Assembly (NCBI RefSeq): GCF_001457475.1
Contig: NZ_LN831029.1
Location: 1,612,001 to 1,676,000 of the forward strand
Direction of reading: 5' to 3'
DNA length: 64,000 nt
DNA from: Achromobacter xylosoxidans
GTDB taxonomy: Bacteria; Pseudomonadota; Gammaproteobacteria; Burkholderiales; Burkholderiaceae_B
A program made the position numbers and the translations under genes. The first letter of the stretch is position 1; each line of letters starts with the position of its first letter. The notes under the pieces are model-generated. The model was not told the DNA's origin. It did no database searches and saw only the letters and a list, made by a program, of their open reading frames with translations. Positions 17,115 through 26,419 of this stretch are shown in pieces.

Positions 17115-17960
17115 CTATGCCTGCATGCTGTCGGCCAGCAGCGCGGCGTAGCCGGCGCGCGAGTCCGGCCATTGCAGCGCCAGCCCGCTGGCGCGCAGGC
17201 GGGCGTTGCTGAGCTTCTTGCTGCCCACGCCCGCGGGCGCCGGGCCGTCGGCTGGCAAAGGCGCGCCGATCATCCGCGCCAGTTCGGCATAGAGTTCATG
17301 CAGCGGCAGGGGGGTGTCGTCGCAGCCGATGTAGACCGGCGATGCCTCCGGCAGCAACGCCACGTGCGCGATGGCGGCCGCGGCGTCGTCGATGTGGATG
17401 CGATTGGCCCAGTGCGGCGGCTCGACCGGCGCGCTGGCCTTGCCCGCGCGCAACCGCTCGAGCAACTGGAAGCGGCCGGGACCGTAGAGGCCCGCAAACC
17501 GCAAGGTAGTGTGCGGGATCGCGCGCGCGGCAAGCGTCGCTTCGGCCTCGAGCAGGATGCGGCCGTTGAAGCCCTGGGGCGCCGTCGGGGTGTCTTCGTC
17601 GACCCAGTCGCCGTGATGTTCGCCGTACACCGCGCTGGATGACACGAACACGATGCGCTCGACCCGGTTCGTGTCGAGCGCATCCAGCACGTGGTTCAGT
17701 CCGTCGACGAACACGCCGCGATAGGCGGCCGGATCGCGCGCGCCGGCGGTGGCCACATGGATCACGCGGGTGATGCCCGCCGGCAAGGCCGGCAGGCCGT
17801 CGGGGCGGGTGATGTCGCCTTGCAGCCAGTGGATGCCGCTGCTGTCGTGCGCCGGTGGATGGCGGCGCAGCGCGTAGACCGCGTCGCCGCGCGCCAGCAG
17901 GCGGCGCGCGGCGCGTTGGCCGAGATCGCCGCAACCGATGAACAGCACGCGTTCCGCCAT
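17115..17960 (-). CDS. NAD(P)-dependent epimerase/SDR family protein, YeeZ-like
   Basis: 281 residues of the extended short-chain dehydrogenase type. The N-terminal nucleotide-binding loop is VLFIGCGDLGQRAARRLLARG; the catalytic-region serine and tyrosine appear in VFVSSSAVYGEHHGDW, but the lysine usually found four residues after the tyrosine is not present, as in YeeZ-like proteins. YeeZ homologues have no proven substrate. It lies 13 bp after the ETF-QO gene on the same strand and 71 bp before the P450, so it is probably co-transcribed with one or both. No specific reaction is assigned. Confidence 0.85.
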   Translation of the reverse strand: MAERVLFIGCGDLGQRAARRLLARGDAVYALRRHPPAHDSSGIHWLQGDITRPDGLPALPAGITRVIHVATAGARDPAAYRGVFVDGLNHVLDALDTNRVERIVFVSSSAVYGEHHGDWVDEDTPTAPQGFNGRILLEAEATLAARAIPHTTLRFAGLYGPGRFQLLERLRAGKASAPVEPPHWANRIHIDDAAAAIAHVALLPEASPVYIGCDDTPLPLHELYAELARMIGAPLPADGPAPAGVGSKKLSNARLRASGLALQWPDSRAGYAALLADSMQA

Positions 17961-17973
17961 GGCCGGGCGCCTG

Positions 17974-19620
17974 CTACATGCCGCTGTAGACCGGCCCTTC
18001 GCCGCCTTGCGGCGCCACCCAGACGATGTTCTGGGTCGGGTCCTTGATGTCGCAGGTCTTGCAGTGCACGCAGTTCTGCGCGTTGATCTGCAGGCGATCG
18101 TCGCCGTGATCGTCCTTGACGAACTCGTAGACGCCGGCCGGACAGTAGCGCGATTCCGGGCCGCCGTACTTGGCCAGGTTGACCTGCACCGGCACCGAGG
18201 GATCCTTCAGCGTCAGGTGGACGGGTTCGTTCTCGTCATGGTTGGTGTTGGAGATGAACACCGAGCTGAGCTTGTCGAAGGTCAGCTTGCCGTCGGGCTT
18301 GGGATAGTCGATGCGGGCGCACTGCGAGGCCGGCTGCAGGCAGGCGTGATCCGGCTTGCTGTGGCGCAGCGTCCAGGGCATCTTGCCCTTGAACACCAGT
18401 TGCTCGATGCCGGTCATCAGCGTGGCCACGGTGCGGCCCTTCTTGAACCACTGCTTGAAGTTGCGCGCCTTGTTCAGTTCGGCGTGCAGCCAGGAATTCT
18501 TGAAGGCTTCCGGATAGGCCGCCAGTTCGTCGTGGCGGCGGTCGGCCACCAGCGCGTCGAACGCGGCTTCGGCTGCCAGCTTGCCGGACTTGATGGCGGC
18601 GTGGCTGCCCTTGATGCGCGAGGCGTTCAGGAAGCCGGCCTCACAGCCGACCAGCACGCCGCCGGGGAACGTCAGCTTGGGCAGCGACAGCAGGCCGCCG
18701 GCGGTGATGGCGCGCGCGCCGTAGGCAATGCGCTTGCCGCCTTCGAACGTGCCGCGGATGGCGGGGTGGGTCTTGTAGCGCTGGAATTCGTCGAACGGCG
18801 ACAGCCAGGGGTTGGCGTAGTCCAGGCCGACGATCATGCCGACCGCGACCAGATTGTTGTCCAGGTGATAGAGGAACGAGCCGCCGTAGGTGTCGGCGTC
18901 CAGCGGCCAGCCGGCGGTGTGGATCACCAGGCCGGGCTTGGACTGGGCCGGGTCGACCTCCCACATTTCCTTGATGCCGATGCCGTAGGCCTGCGGGTCG
19001 CGGCCGTCGTCGAGCTTGTAGCGTTCGATCAACTGGCGGCCGAGCTGGCCGCGCGCGCCTTCGGCGAACACCGTGTAGCGCGCGTGCAGTTCCATGCCGG
19101 GCTGGTAGTGGGCGGTGTGGCTGCCGTCGCGGGCCACGCCCATGTCGCCGGTAGCCACGCCGCGCACGGCGCCGTTCTCGTCGTACAGCACCTCGACCGC
19201 GGCAAAGCCCGGGAAGATCTCGACGCCCAGCGCCTCGGCCTGTTCGCCCAGCCACTTGACCACGTCGCCCAGGCGGACGATGTAGTTGCCTTCATTGTGG
19301 AAACAGGGCGGCAGCAGCCAGTTGGGCGTGGCGCGCGCGCCGTTCTCGGACAGGAACAGGAACTTGTCCTGCGTCACGGGTACGTTCAGCGGCGCGCCCT
19401 TGTCCTTCCAGTCGGGGATCAGTTCGGTCAGCGCCAGCGGGTCCATCACGGCGCCGGACAGGATGTGGGCGCCCAGCTCGGCGCCTTTTTCCAGGACGCA
19501 GACGCCGATTTCCTGGTTCTTTTCAGCGGCCAGCTGCTTCAGACGGATAGCGGTGGCCAGACCGGCGGGACCCCCGCCAACCACGACCACGTCATATTCC
19601 ATCGACTCGCGTTCAGACAT
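17974..19620 (-). CDS. Electron transfer flavoprotein-ubiquinone oxidoreductase
   Basis: 548 residues, full length for ETF-QO. It takes electrons from reduced ETF (from acyl-CoA and amino-acid dehydrogenases) and passes them to ubiquinone at the inner membrane. The N-terminal FAD loop is VVVVGGGPAGLATAIRLKQL; the C-terminus holds the [4Fe-4S] cysteines in QNCVHCKTCDIKDPTQNI and the final GGEGPVYSGM. The start at 19620 (MSERESMEYD) is the normal one. It is divergent from a thioesterase gene with 112 bp between starts and leads a minus-strand run with the YeeZ-like gene. It links beta-oxidation and branched-chain amino acid breakdown to respiration. Confidence 0.95.
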   Translation of the reverse strand: MSERESMEYDVVVVGGGPAGLATAIRLKQLAAEKNQEIGVCVLEKGAELGAHILSGAVMDPLALTELIPDWKDKGAPLNVPVTQDKFLFLSENGARATPNWLLPPCFHNEGNYIVRLGDVVKWLGEQAEALGVEIFPGFAAVEVLYDENGAVRGVATGDMGVARDGSHTAHYQPGMELHARYTVFAEGARGQLGRQLIERYKLDDGRDPQAYGIGIKEMWEVDPAQSKPGLVIHTAGWPLDADTYGGSFLYHLDNNLVAVGMIVGLDYANPWLSPFDEFQRYKTHPAIRGTFEGGKRIAYGARAITAGGLLSLPKLTFPGGVLVGCEAGFLNASRIKGSHAAIKSGKLAAEAAFDALVADRRHDELAAYPEAFKNSWLHAELNKARNFKQWFKKGRTVATLMTGIEQLVFKGKMPWTLRHSKPDHACLQPASQCARIDYPKPDGKLTFDKLSSVFISNTNHDENEPVHLTLKDPSVPVQVNLAKYGGPESRYCPAGVYEFVKDDHGDDRLQINAQNCVHCKTCDIKDPTQNIVWVAPQGGEGPVYSGM

Positions 19621-19732
19621 TGCAAAGCTCCCCGTATGTATTCCATATATGGCTGGAAGTATTATCGGCGATTGTATTGCAGGCGGAGACCTTGCACGTC
19701 TTCGCATTTCTTTCAGCCATCAGGAGTATTTG

Positions 19733-20182
19733 GTGAACCCGGACACACTGTCTGCGCGGATTCTGACGGTGGGCGATACCCACCAGGTGGATTTGCCTTT
19801 GCGTTGGGGCGATTCCGACGCCTTGAACCATCTCAACAACACGCTGTATTTCCGCCTCATGGAAGAGGCGCGCATGCAGATCCTGTATGACGCGGGCTTC
19901 GAATTGCCGGCCGACGACGGCGCCATTCTGGCCCACGCATCCTGCGATTTCCTGCGCCCGTTGACCTATCCGGCGACCGTGCGCGTGACGCACAAGGTGA
20001 CGCGTATCGGCCGTTCCAGCGCCGAATTCGAGCTGCTGCTCGAGAAGGTCGGCGATGATGGCGGCCCATACGCCCGCGGCCGCAACGTACTGGTGTGGAT
20101 GGATTACGTGGCCAATACGTCCGCCCCGTGGCCGCCCGAAGTGCTGGCGAAAATGGCCACGCAGTTCCGGCCGGCCGCCTAG
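19733..20182 (+). CDS. Acyl-CoA thioesterase, 4HBT hotdog family
   Basis: 149 residues from a GTG start with a good CAGGAG Shine-Dalgarno six bases away. The hotdog fold of the YbgC/FadM type is seen in LPLRWGDSDALNHLNNTLYFRLMEE, with the conserved aspartate of the 4-hydroxybenzoyl-CoA thioesterase active site (WGDSD) and the central LTYPATVRVTHKVTRIG. It should hydrolyse an acyl-CoA in the cytoplasm; chain length is not readable. It is divergent from ETF-QO and 297 bp upstream of scoA; no gene lies in that gap, which must hold the scoA promoter. Confidence 0.9.
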   Translation: MNPDTLSARILTVGDTHQVDLPLRWGDSDALNHLNNTLYFRLMEEARMQILYDAGFELPADDGAILAHASCDFLRPLTYPATVRVTHKVTRIGRSSAEFELLLEKVGDDGGPYARGRNVLVWMDYVANTSAPWPPEVLAKMATQFRPAA

Positions 20183-20479
20183 TGCAAGGGAGCGGCGGCA
20201 GTCCGACTTCAATGCGGCGTTTGAAACGGCGCCCGCATTTGCCGGCCATGCCGTTAAAATCCACGACAGAACCACAATACGAATGACAGGGCGCGCCACC
20301 CTCGGCGCCGCGAACCAGCAGGCATCGGGCCACGCCGCGATGCCGCCGGGCCGCGAAACCGGCAGCCGCGCCCCAAGTAAAACAGGGTCCACCCTGGATC
20401 GCCCGCCTCCTTCGCGAGGCATGCGTTCCGGCAGGCGGGCGGACTCTCTTCAGTTCGACCTTAACTAGGAGTTGGAGCG

Positions 20480-21178
20480 ATGGACAAGGTTTTTGCAAGC
20501 GCCCAGGAGGCGCTGGCAGGCATCGTCAAGGACGGCCAGATGATCGCCGTCGGCGGTTTCGGCCTCTGCGGCATTCCCGAGGCCCTGATCGCCGCGCTGC
20601 GCGATTCGGGCGTGAAGGATCTTACGTGCGTCAGCAACAACGCGGGCGTCGACGGCTTCGGCCTGGGCCAGCTGCTCAATACACGCCAGGTCCGCAAGAT
20701 GATCGCGTCGTACGTGGGCGAGAACAAGGAATTCGAACGCCAGTACCTGTCGGGCGAACTCGAGCTCGAATTCACGCCGCAGGGCACGCTGGCCGAGAAG
20801 CTGCGCGCTGGCGGCGCCGGCATCCCGGCCTTCTTCACCCGCACCGGCGTGGGCACCATCGTCGCCGACGGCAAGGAAATCCGCGAATTCGACGGCCAGC
20901 AATACGTGATGGAACGCTCGCTGGTGCCGGACGTGTCGCTGGTCAAGGCGCACATCGCCGACCGCAGCGGCAACCTGGTGTTCCGCAAGACGGCGCGCAA
21001 CTTCAACCCGAACGTGGCGATGGCCGGCAAGTTCACCGTGGTCGAGGTCGAGCAGATCGTCGACACCGGCAGCCTGGACCCCGACCAGATCCACCTGCCC
21101 GGCATCTATGTGCACCGGATCGTGCTGAACGCCAATCCGGAAAAGCGCATCGAACAACGCACCACTCGCCCGGCCTAA
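20480..21178 (+). CDS. scoA: 3-oxoacid CoA-transferase subunit A
   Basis: 232 residues, the standard alpha-subunit length. With ScoB it transfers CoA from succinyl-CoA to acetoacetate or a related 3-oxoacid. The diagnostic [13 protein letters not shown] near residue 24 and the CoA-binding FFTRTGVGT are visible. It is followed by scoB after 12 bp, each with its own strong Shine-Dalgarno (TAGGAGTTGGAG here), so the subunits are made from one message. The close match to succinyl-CoA:3-ketoacid transferase makes a butyrate or acetate transferase less likely. Confidence 0.94.
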   Translation: MDKVFASAQEALAGIVKDGQMIAVGGFGLCGIPEALIAALRDSGVKDLTCVSNNAGVDGFGLGQLLNTRQVRKMIASYVGENKEFERQYLSGELELEFTPQGTLAEKLRAGGAGIPAFFTRTGVGTIVADGKEIREFDGQQYVMERSLVPDVSLVKAHIADRSGNLVFRKTARNFNPNVAMAGKFTVVEVEQIVDTGSLDPDQIHLPGIYVHRIVLNANPEKRIEQRTTRPA

Positions 21179-21190
21179 GGAGAAGACGAC

Positions 21191-21844
21191 ATGGCATGGT
21201 CCCGCGATGAAATGGCGGCGCGCGCCGCGCGCGAGCTGCAAGACGGTTTTTACGTGAACCTGGGTATCGGCCTGCCGACCCTGGTGGCCAACCACGTGCC
21301 CAAGGGCGTCGAAGTCTGGCTGCAGTCCGAAAACGGCCTGCTGGGCATCGGCCCGTTCCCGACCGACGCCGAGGTCGACGCCGACCTGATCAACGCCGGC
21401 AAGCAGACGGTCACGACGCTGCCCGGCTCGTCGATCTTCTCGTCGGCCGACTCGTTCGCGATGATCCGCGGCGGCAAGATCAACCTGGCCATCCTGGGCG
21501 CGATGCAGGTGTCCGAAAAGGGCGACCTGGCCAACTGGATGATCCCGGGCAAGATGGTCAAGGGCATGGGCGGCGCGATGGACCTGGTGGCCGGTGTCGG
21601 CCGCGTGGTCGTGCTGATGGAACACGTGGCCAAGAAGAAGGACGGCACCGAGGACATCAAGCTGCTGCCCGAATGCAACCTGCCGCTGACCGGCGTGGGC
21701 GTGGTCGACCTGATCATCACCGACCTGGGCGTGATGGAAGTCACCGACAAGGGCCTGAAGTTGCTGGAAACGGCGCCGGGCGTCACCGTGGACGAGATCC
21801 AGTCCAAGACGCTCGCCAAGCTGGACGTGTCGGCGGTCAAGTAA
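21191..21844 (+). CDS. scoB: 3-oxoacid CoA-transferase subunit B
   Basis: 217 residues, standard beta-subunit length. The catalytic glutamate is in [15 protein letters not shown], where the gamma-glutamyl-CoA intermediate forms, and [16 protein letters not shown] precedes it. It forms the ScoAB complex that lets the cell use ketone bodies such as acetoacetate for acetyl-CoA production. The Shine-Dalgarno AAGGAGAAG lies directly after the scoA stop. A short terminator follows 23 bp after the stop. Confidence 0.94.
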   Translation: MAWSRDEMAARAARELQDGFYVNLGIGLPTLVANHVPKGVEVWLQSENGLLGIGPFPTDAEVDADLINAGKQTVTTLPGSSIFSSADSFAMIRGGKINLAILGAMQVSEKGDLANWMIPGKMVKGMGGAMDLVAGVGRVVVLMEHVAKKKDGTEDIKLLPECNLPLTGVGVVDLIITDLGVMEVTDKGLKLLETAPGVTVDEIQSKTLAKLDVSAVK

Positions 21845-21867
21845 TCCGCCGCCAAGGCATCATGAAT

Positions 21868-21890
21868 AACGCCCCGCAAAGGGCGTTTTT
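21868..21890 (+). terminator. Rho-independent terminator after scoAB
   Basis: AACGCCC (21868-21874) pairs with GGGCGTT (21881-21887), loop CGCAAA, and a T-run runs to 21890. Confidence 0.85.
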
Positions 21891-21921
21891 CATTTGGGAC
21901 GGTGGCGGCCGGGATGGTCGT

Positions 21922-22380
21922 TCAGGCCGATTCCCGCAGCAGCATGCCGACGTGCGGGATGCCGTCCTCGATGTATTCGTCGGTCACCGGCACGAAGCCG
22001 TGGCCGCCGTAGTAGCCCTTGAGCCGGGCCTGCGCGCCCAGGTAGACCGGCGCGCCGGGCCACAGCCGCGCCACTTCGTCCTTGGCGCGGCGCATCAGCT
22101 CGTGGCCCAGGCCCGTGCCGCGTGTCGCAGGCGCCGTGATGACGCGGCCTATGACCGCCTGGCCGTCATTGAGCGCCGGTTCCAGCAGGCGGCAATAGGC
22201 CAGCAGCTCGCCGTTTTCCCATGCCATCAGGTGTTCCGTCTGCCCCAGCAGGTCCTTGCCGTCCAGGTCGAGGAAGACGCAATTCTGTTCCACCACGAAG
22301 ACTTCCGAGCGCAGGCGCAGCACGGCGTACAGCTCGGCCAGGGTCAGTTCGGCGTGGGGTTTGCAGGTCCAGGCGGGCAT
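21922..22380 (-). CDS. GNAT family N-acetyltransferase, ElaA-like
   Basis: 152 residues from the ATG at 22380, equal to the usual ElaA length; a further 17 codons are open upstream but are not needed. The N-terminal LTLAELYAVLRLRSEVFVVEQNC is the ElaA signature, and the acetyl-CoA loop is IGRVITAPATRGTGLGHELM (motif A, Q/RxxGxG/A variant). It probably acetylates a small molecule or protein; the substrate is unknown. It converges on scoB, with the scoAB terminator between them. Confidence 0.88.
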   Translation of the reverse strand: MPAWTCKPHAELTLAELYAVLRLRSEVFVVEQNCVFLDLDGKDLLGQTEHLMAWENGELLAYCRLLEPALNDGQAVIGRVITAPATRGTGLGHELMRRAKDEVARLWPGAPVYLGAQARLKGYYGGHGFVPVTDEYIEDGIPHVGMLLRESA

Positions 22381-22489
22381 TCGAGATAGTCCGAAAAGGG
22401 TGGGTGGGGCAGGGCGGTTAGCGTACCTCAAACCGACCCCGTTTCTTTTGATGCACTGTTACATAAATTCACGGGTATACCCTTAGTAT

Positions 22490-22503
22490 GAAAATGAATT
22501 TTC
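22490..22503. repeat. Inverted repeat GAAAAT-ATTTTC upstream of the rpiR gene
   Basis: GAAAAT (22490-22495) and ATTTTC (22498-22503), 66 bp upstream of the regulator ATG, in an AT-rich promoter area. It could be part of the regulator binding region. Confidence 0.35.
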
Positions 22504-22519
22504 TTATCTAAAATTTGCG

Positions 22520-22535
22520 TGTAAACAGATTTACA
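22520..22535. promoter_or_regulatory. Candidate RpiR-family operator
   Basis: TGTAAA-CAGA-TTTACA is a perfect 6-4-6 inverted repeat centred about 40 bp before the regulator ATG. RpiR/HexR-type regulators bind such TGTAA-N-TTACA palindromes, so it is a likely autoregulatory site for the peptide operon. A direct copy of TTACATAAA also occurs at 22459 and 22531. Confidence 0.5.
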
Positions 22536-22568
22536 TAAACCCCCGCTACGCTCCCCCTCCCACTTTCG

Positions 22569-23444
22569 ATGAACAAGGCCGCACTCACGATTGCTGATCG
22601 GATCGCCCGGGCCCAGCCCGCGCTGAGCCGCAAGCAGCACAAGATGGCCGAGTACGTCCTGGCGCACCAGTTCCGCGTGGCCACGATGACCATCGACGAA
22701 TTCGCGGCGGCGGCGGGGGTGTCGGTGGCGACCGCCAACCGGTTCGCGCGCGCCCTGGACCTGCCAGGCTATCCGCAATTCCGCGCCGAACTGGCGCGTG
22801 GCTTCGAAGCCGCGCTGGAGCCGGTCGAGAAGCTGCGCACCGAGCTGGCGCATTCGGCCAGCGCGGTGCAGATCTTCGCCGCCACGCTCGAAGAAGACAT
22901 CCGCAACGCCCAGCGCAACCTGCAGAGCCTGGACGCCGCCGCCTGTGAACAGGCGGTCCAGGCCATCCTGGCCGCCGACCGCGTCTTCATCATCGGCTTC
23001 GGCGCCAGTGGTTTCCTGGCCGGCATGCTGCAGCGCGGCCTGTGCATGCACCTGCATTCGGTCGAGTCGCTGGCCGGTCCGGGCGGCGTATCGCATGCGG
23101 CGCGCCAGATGTCGCGCATGACCAGCAAGGATCTGGTCATCGCGATCGGCTTTCCGCGCTACCTGGCCGACACCGTGACCCTGGCGGGCGCCGCCAAGCA
23201 GGCCGGCGTGCCGGTGCTGGTGCTGACCGACAAGCCCACCTCGCCGCTGGCGCCGACCGCGTCGGTGGTGCTGTACGCCGTGTCCACGCGCCAGCTGATC
23301 CCCAATTCCGAAACCGCCGCGCTGGGCCTGATCGAGGCCCTGTCGGCGGCGGTGGCCTATCGGGCCAAGAATTCCGTCGCGGCCGCCGCTGGGGTGACCC
23401 AGTCCGTGATGCCGTGGCTCATCCATGGAGTAGGTAAACGATGA
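22569..23444 (+). CDS. MurR/RpiR-family transcriptional regulator
   Basis: 291 residues: an N-terminal RpiR helix-turn-helix (about 1-77; MTIDEFAAAAGVSVATANRFARAL) and a C-terminal SIS sugar-phosphate-isomerase-like domain (about 125-260; VFIIGFGASGFLAGMLQR). SIS domains bind phosphosugars such as MurNAc-6-phosphate, which would suit a cell-wall recycling signal. Its stop overlaps the isoaspartyl peptidase start by four bases (ATGA), so it is the first gene of the long peptide-uptake operon and its probable controller. Confidence 0.9.
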   Translation: MNKAALTIADRIARAQPALSRKQHKMAEYVLAHQFRVATMTIDEFAAAAGVSVATANRFARALDLPGYPQFRAELARGFEAALEPVEKLRTELAHSASAVQIFAATLEEDIRNAQRNLQSLDAAACEQAVQAILAADRVFIIGFGASGFLAGMLQRGLCMHLHSVESLAGPGGVSHAARQMSRMTSKDLVIAIGFPRYLADTVTLAGAAKQAGVPVLVLTDKPTSPLAPTASVVLYAVSTRQLIPNSETAALGLIEALSAAVAYRAKNSVAAAAGVTQSVMPWLIHGVGKR

Positions 23445-24421
23445 TTCAACCCGTGATCGCGATTCACGGTGGCGCCGGCGCGATGTCCCGCGCGGCCATG
23501 TCGCCCGAGAAAGAGCAGGAATACCTGAGCGCGCTCGAATCCATCCTGACCGCCGGCCAGGCCGTGCTGGCCCGTGGCGGCAGCGCGCTGGACGCGGTCA
23601 CCGAAGCCGTGCGCCTCCTGGAAGATTGCCCGCTGTTCAACGCCGGCCATGGCGCCGTGTTCACCAGCGCCGGCACCCATGAGCTGGACGCCGCCATCAT
23701 GGACGGCGCCACGCTGCGTTCGGGCGCCATCGCCAACGTCAACTGCGTGCGCAACCCGGTGTTCGCCGCGCGCAAGGTCATGGAAACCAGCAAGCACGTG
23801 CTGTTCGTGGGCGAGGGCGCCGAAACCTTCGCCAAGGACGCCGGCCTGGAAATCGTCGACCCGTCGTACTTCTCCACCGAGGCGCGCCGCGAGCAGTTGC
23901 TGCGCGTGCAGCGCGAAACGCCGGAAGCGGCGGTGCTGGACCACGACGGCCAGGCCATGGTCGCGCGCGGCCAGCCGGCGCCGGCGGATCCGCTGGATTC
24001 CGACAAGAAGTTCGGCACCGTGGGCGCCGTGGCGGTGGACGCGCAGGGCAACCTGGCCGCGGCCACCTCCACCGGCGGCATCACCAACAAGCAGGTCGGC
24101 CGCGTCGGCGACGCGCCGCTGATCGGCGCCGGCACCTACGCCAGCAACCAGACCTGCGCCGTGTCCACCACGGGCACCGGCGAGATGTTCATCCGCATGG
24201 TCGCCGCCTATGACGTGGCGGCCCAGATGGAATATTGCGGCGCGTCGCTGGAAACGGCGGCGAACCGTGTCGTCATGGAAAAACTGCCCACCATCGGCGG
24301 CAAGGGCGGCCTGGTGGCCGTCGACGCCAAGGGCAATGTGGCCTTGCCGTTCAACACGGAAGGCATGTACCGCGGTTACGCCCGCGTCGGCGAGAAGCCG
24401 GTCACCGCCATCTACCGCTGA
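23441..24421 (+). CDS. iaaA: Isoaspartyl peptidase / L-asparaginase (Ntn hydrolase)
   Basis: 326 residues, usual for plant-type asparaginases. The precursor cleaves itself before Thr193 ([16 protein letters not shown]), which becomes the N-terminal nucleophile of the beta subunit. The N-terminal [12 protein letters not shown] and the C-terminal [20 protein letters not shown] with GAGTYA are typical. It hydrolyses beta-aspartyl dipeptides from damaged proteins or cell wall, and asparagine. In Escherichia coli the same gene starts the gsiABCD operon, as here. It is translationally coupled to the RpiR regulator upstream, and gsiA starts 46 bp later. Confidence 0.94.
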   Translation: MIQPVIAIHGGAGAMSRAAMSPEKEQEYLSALESILTAGQAVLARGGSALDAVTEAVRLLEDCPLFNAGHGAVFTSAGTHELDAAIMDGATLRSGAIANVNCVRNPVFAARKVMETSKHVLFVGEGAETFAKDAGLEIVDPSYFSTEARREQLLRVQRETPEAAVLDHDGQAMVARGQPAPADPLDSDKKFGTVGAVAVDAQGNLAAATSTGGITNKQVGRVGDAPLIGAGTYASNQTCAVSTTGTGEMFIRMVAAYDVAAQMEYCGASLETAANRVVMEKLPTIGGKGGLVAVDAKGNVALPFNTEGMYRGYARVGEKPVTAIYR

Positions 24422-24467
24422 GCGGCGGCGGGCTTCGTTTTTGTCAGTTTTGGGGATTACTAGAGAT

Positions 24468-26354
24468 ATGGTTGATCGCGCAAACAGCCTGGCGCTGCCG
24501 GATAACCGCGTGGTCCAGGTCGACGACCTGACGGTGCGCTTCGTGGGTTCGGAGCGCACGGTCGAAGCCGTGCGCAACCTGTCGTTCCATGTGGACCGGG
24601 GCGAGACCCTGGCCATCGTGGGCGAATCGGGTTCGGGCAAGTCGGTGACGTCGCTGGCGCTGATGCGCCTGGTGGAACATGGCGGCGGCCGCATCGCCCA
24701 GGGCAGCATGGCCCTGCGCCGGCGCAACGGTTCCGTGATCGACCTGGTCGGCGCCAACCAGCGCACCATGCGCAACGTGCGCGGCGCCGACATGGCGATG
24801 ATCTTCCAGGAGCCGATGACCTCCCTGAACCCGGTGTTCACGGCCGGCGACCAGATCGCCGAATCGATTCGCGAGCACCAGGGCATGGACGCCGCGGCCT
24901 CGCGCGCCGAAGCCCTGCGCATGCTGGAACAGGTGCGCATTCCGGAAGCCAAGTCGGTGCTGGACCGCTACCCGCACCAGTTGTCGGGCGGCATGCGCCA
25001 GCGCGTCATGATCGCCATGGCACTGGCCTGCAAGCCGGCGCTGCTGATCGCCGACGAGCCCACCACCGCGCTGGACGTCACCATCCAGGCGCAGATCCTG
25101 CAACTGATCCGTCAGCTGCAGGAAGAAATGCACATGGGCGTGGTGTTCATCACCCACGACATGGGCGTGGTGGCCGAAGTGGCCGATCGCGTGCTGGTCA
25201 TGTACCGCGGCGACAAGGTCGAGGAAGGCCCGTCGGCGTCGGTGTTCGCCACGCCCCAGCACGCCTATACCAAGGCGTTGCTGTCGGCCGTGCCGAAGCT
25301 GGGCGCGATGCAGGGCACCGACCTGCCGGCGCGTTTCCCGCTGTTGCAGGTGGACGGCCGTGCCCAGCCGGTGGCCGAGCCCGGCGCCGCCAGCACCCAG
25401 GAAGTGCCGGCCGAGCGTCGCGAGCCCATCCTGAGCGTGCGCAATCTGGTGACGCGCTTCGATCTGCGCGGCGGCATCATGAGCCGCGTGCAGCGCCGCG
25501 TGCATGCCGTCGAGAAGGTCAGCTTCGACCTGTACCCGGGCGAGACGCTGTCGCTGGTGGGCGAGTCCGGTTGCGGCAAGTCCACCACCGGCCGCTCGCT
25601 GCTGCGCCTGGTCGAAAGCCAGGGCGGCGAGATCCGCTTCGGCGGGCGCGACATCGTGCGCCTGAAGACATCCGAACTGCAATCCCTGCGCCGCGACATC
25701 CAGTTCGTGTTCCAGGATCCGTTCGCCTCGCTCGACCCGCGCGTCACGGTCGGTTTCTCGATCATGGAACCGCTGCTGGTGCACGGCGTGGCCAAGGGCA
25801 AGGAGGCTGAGCGGCGCGTGGCCGAACTGCTCGAGCGCGTCGGCCTGCCGCCCGAGATGGCGCAGCGCTATCCGCATGAATTCTCCGGCGGCCAGCGCCA
25901 GCGCATCTGTATCGCGCGCGCCCTGGCCCTGAACCCCAAGGTCGTGATCGCGGACGAATCGGTGTCGGCGCTGGACGTGTCGATCCAGGCGCAGATCGTC
26001 AACCTGCTGATCGACCTGCAGCGCGACATGGGCATTTCGTTCCTGTTCATTTCTCACGACATGGCCGTGGTCGAGCGCGTCAGCCATCGCGTGGCCGTGA
26101 TGTACCTGGGGCAGATCGTCGAGATCGGCCCGCGCCGGGCCATTTTCGAGAACCCGCAGCACCCGTACACCAAGAAGCTGATGGCGGCCGTGCCGATCGC
26201 CGATCCGGCGCGCCGCCACATGAAGCGCACCTTGCTGTCCGATGAAATCCCCAGCCCGATCCGCAAGCTCGGCGACGAGCCGGTGGTGCAACCGCTGGTA
26301 CAGGTAGGAACCGATCACTTCGTCGCCCGCCATGCGGTCGGCGGAGCGTATTGA
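24468..26354 (+). CDS. gsiA: Dipeptide/glutathione-type ABC transporter, double ATP-binding protein
   Basis: 628 residues from the ATG at 24468, two fused ABC ATPase domains as in GsiA. Walker A motifs are GESGSGKS at 52-59 and GESGCGKS at 365-372; each half also has LSGGMRQR or FSGGQRQR signatures and the Walker B sequences [12 protein letters not shown] and [12 protein letters not shown]. The opp/dpp-type C-terminal region after each half ([30 protein letters not shown]) is present. It powers import by GsiC/GsiD with the binding protein GsiB. Confidence 0.94.
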   Translation: MVDRANSLALPDNRVVQVDDLTVRFVGSERTVEAVRNLSFHVDRGETLAIVGESGSGKSVTSLALMRLVEHGGGRIAQGSMALRRRNGSVIDLVGANQRTMRNVRGADMAMIFQEPMTSLNPVFTAGDQIAESIREHQGMDAAASRAEALRMLEQVRIPEAKSVLDRYPHQLSGGMRQRVMIAMALACKPALLIADEPTTALDVTIQAQILQLIRQLQEEMHMGVVFITHDMGVVAEVADRVLVMYRGDKVEEGPSASVFATPQHAYTKALLSAVPKLGAMQGTDLPARFPLLQVDGRAQPVAEPGAASTQEVPAERREPILSVRNLVTRFDLRGGIMSRVQRRVHAVEKVSFDLYPGETLSLVGESGCGKSTTGRSLLRLVESQGGEIRFGGRDIVRLKTSELQSLRRDIQFVFQDPFASLDPRVTVGFSIMEPLLVHGVAKGKEAERRVAELLERVGLPPEMAQRYPHEFSGGQRQRICIARALALNPKVVIADESVSALDVSIQAQIVNLLIDLQRDMGISFLFISHDMAVVERVSHRVAVMYLGQIVEIGPRRAIFENPQHPYTKKLMAAVPIADPARRHMKRTLLSDEIPSPIRKLGDEPVVQPLVQVGTDHFVARHAVGGAY

Positions 26355-26419
26355 GTCAGTTGTCGTACTTGTTTTTCTTCCACCAAACCCCCTAATTCCT
26401 CACGGAACCAGGAGTTGCA

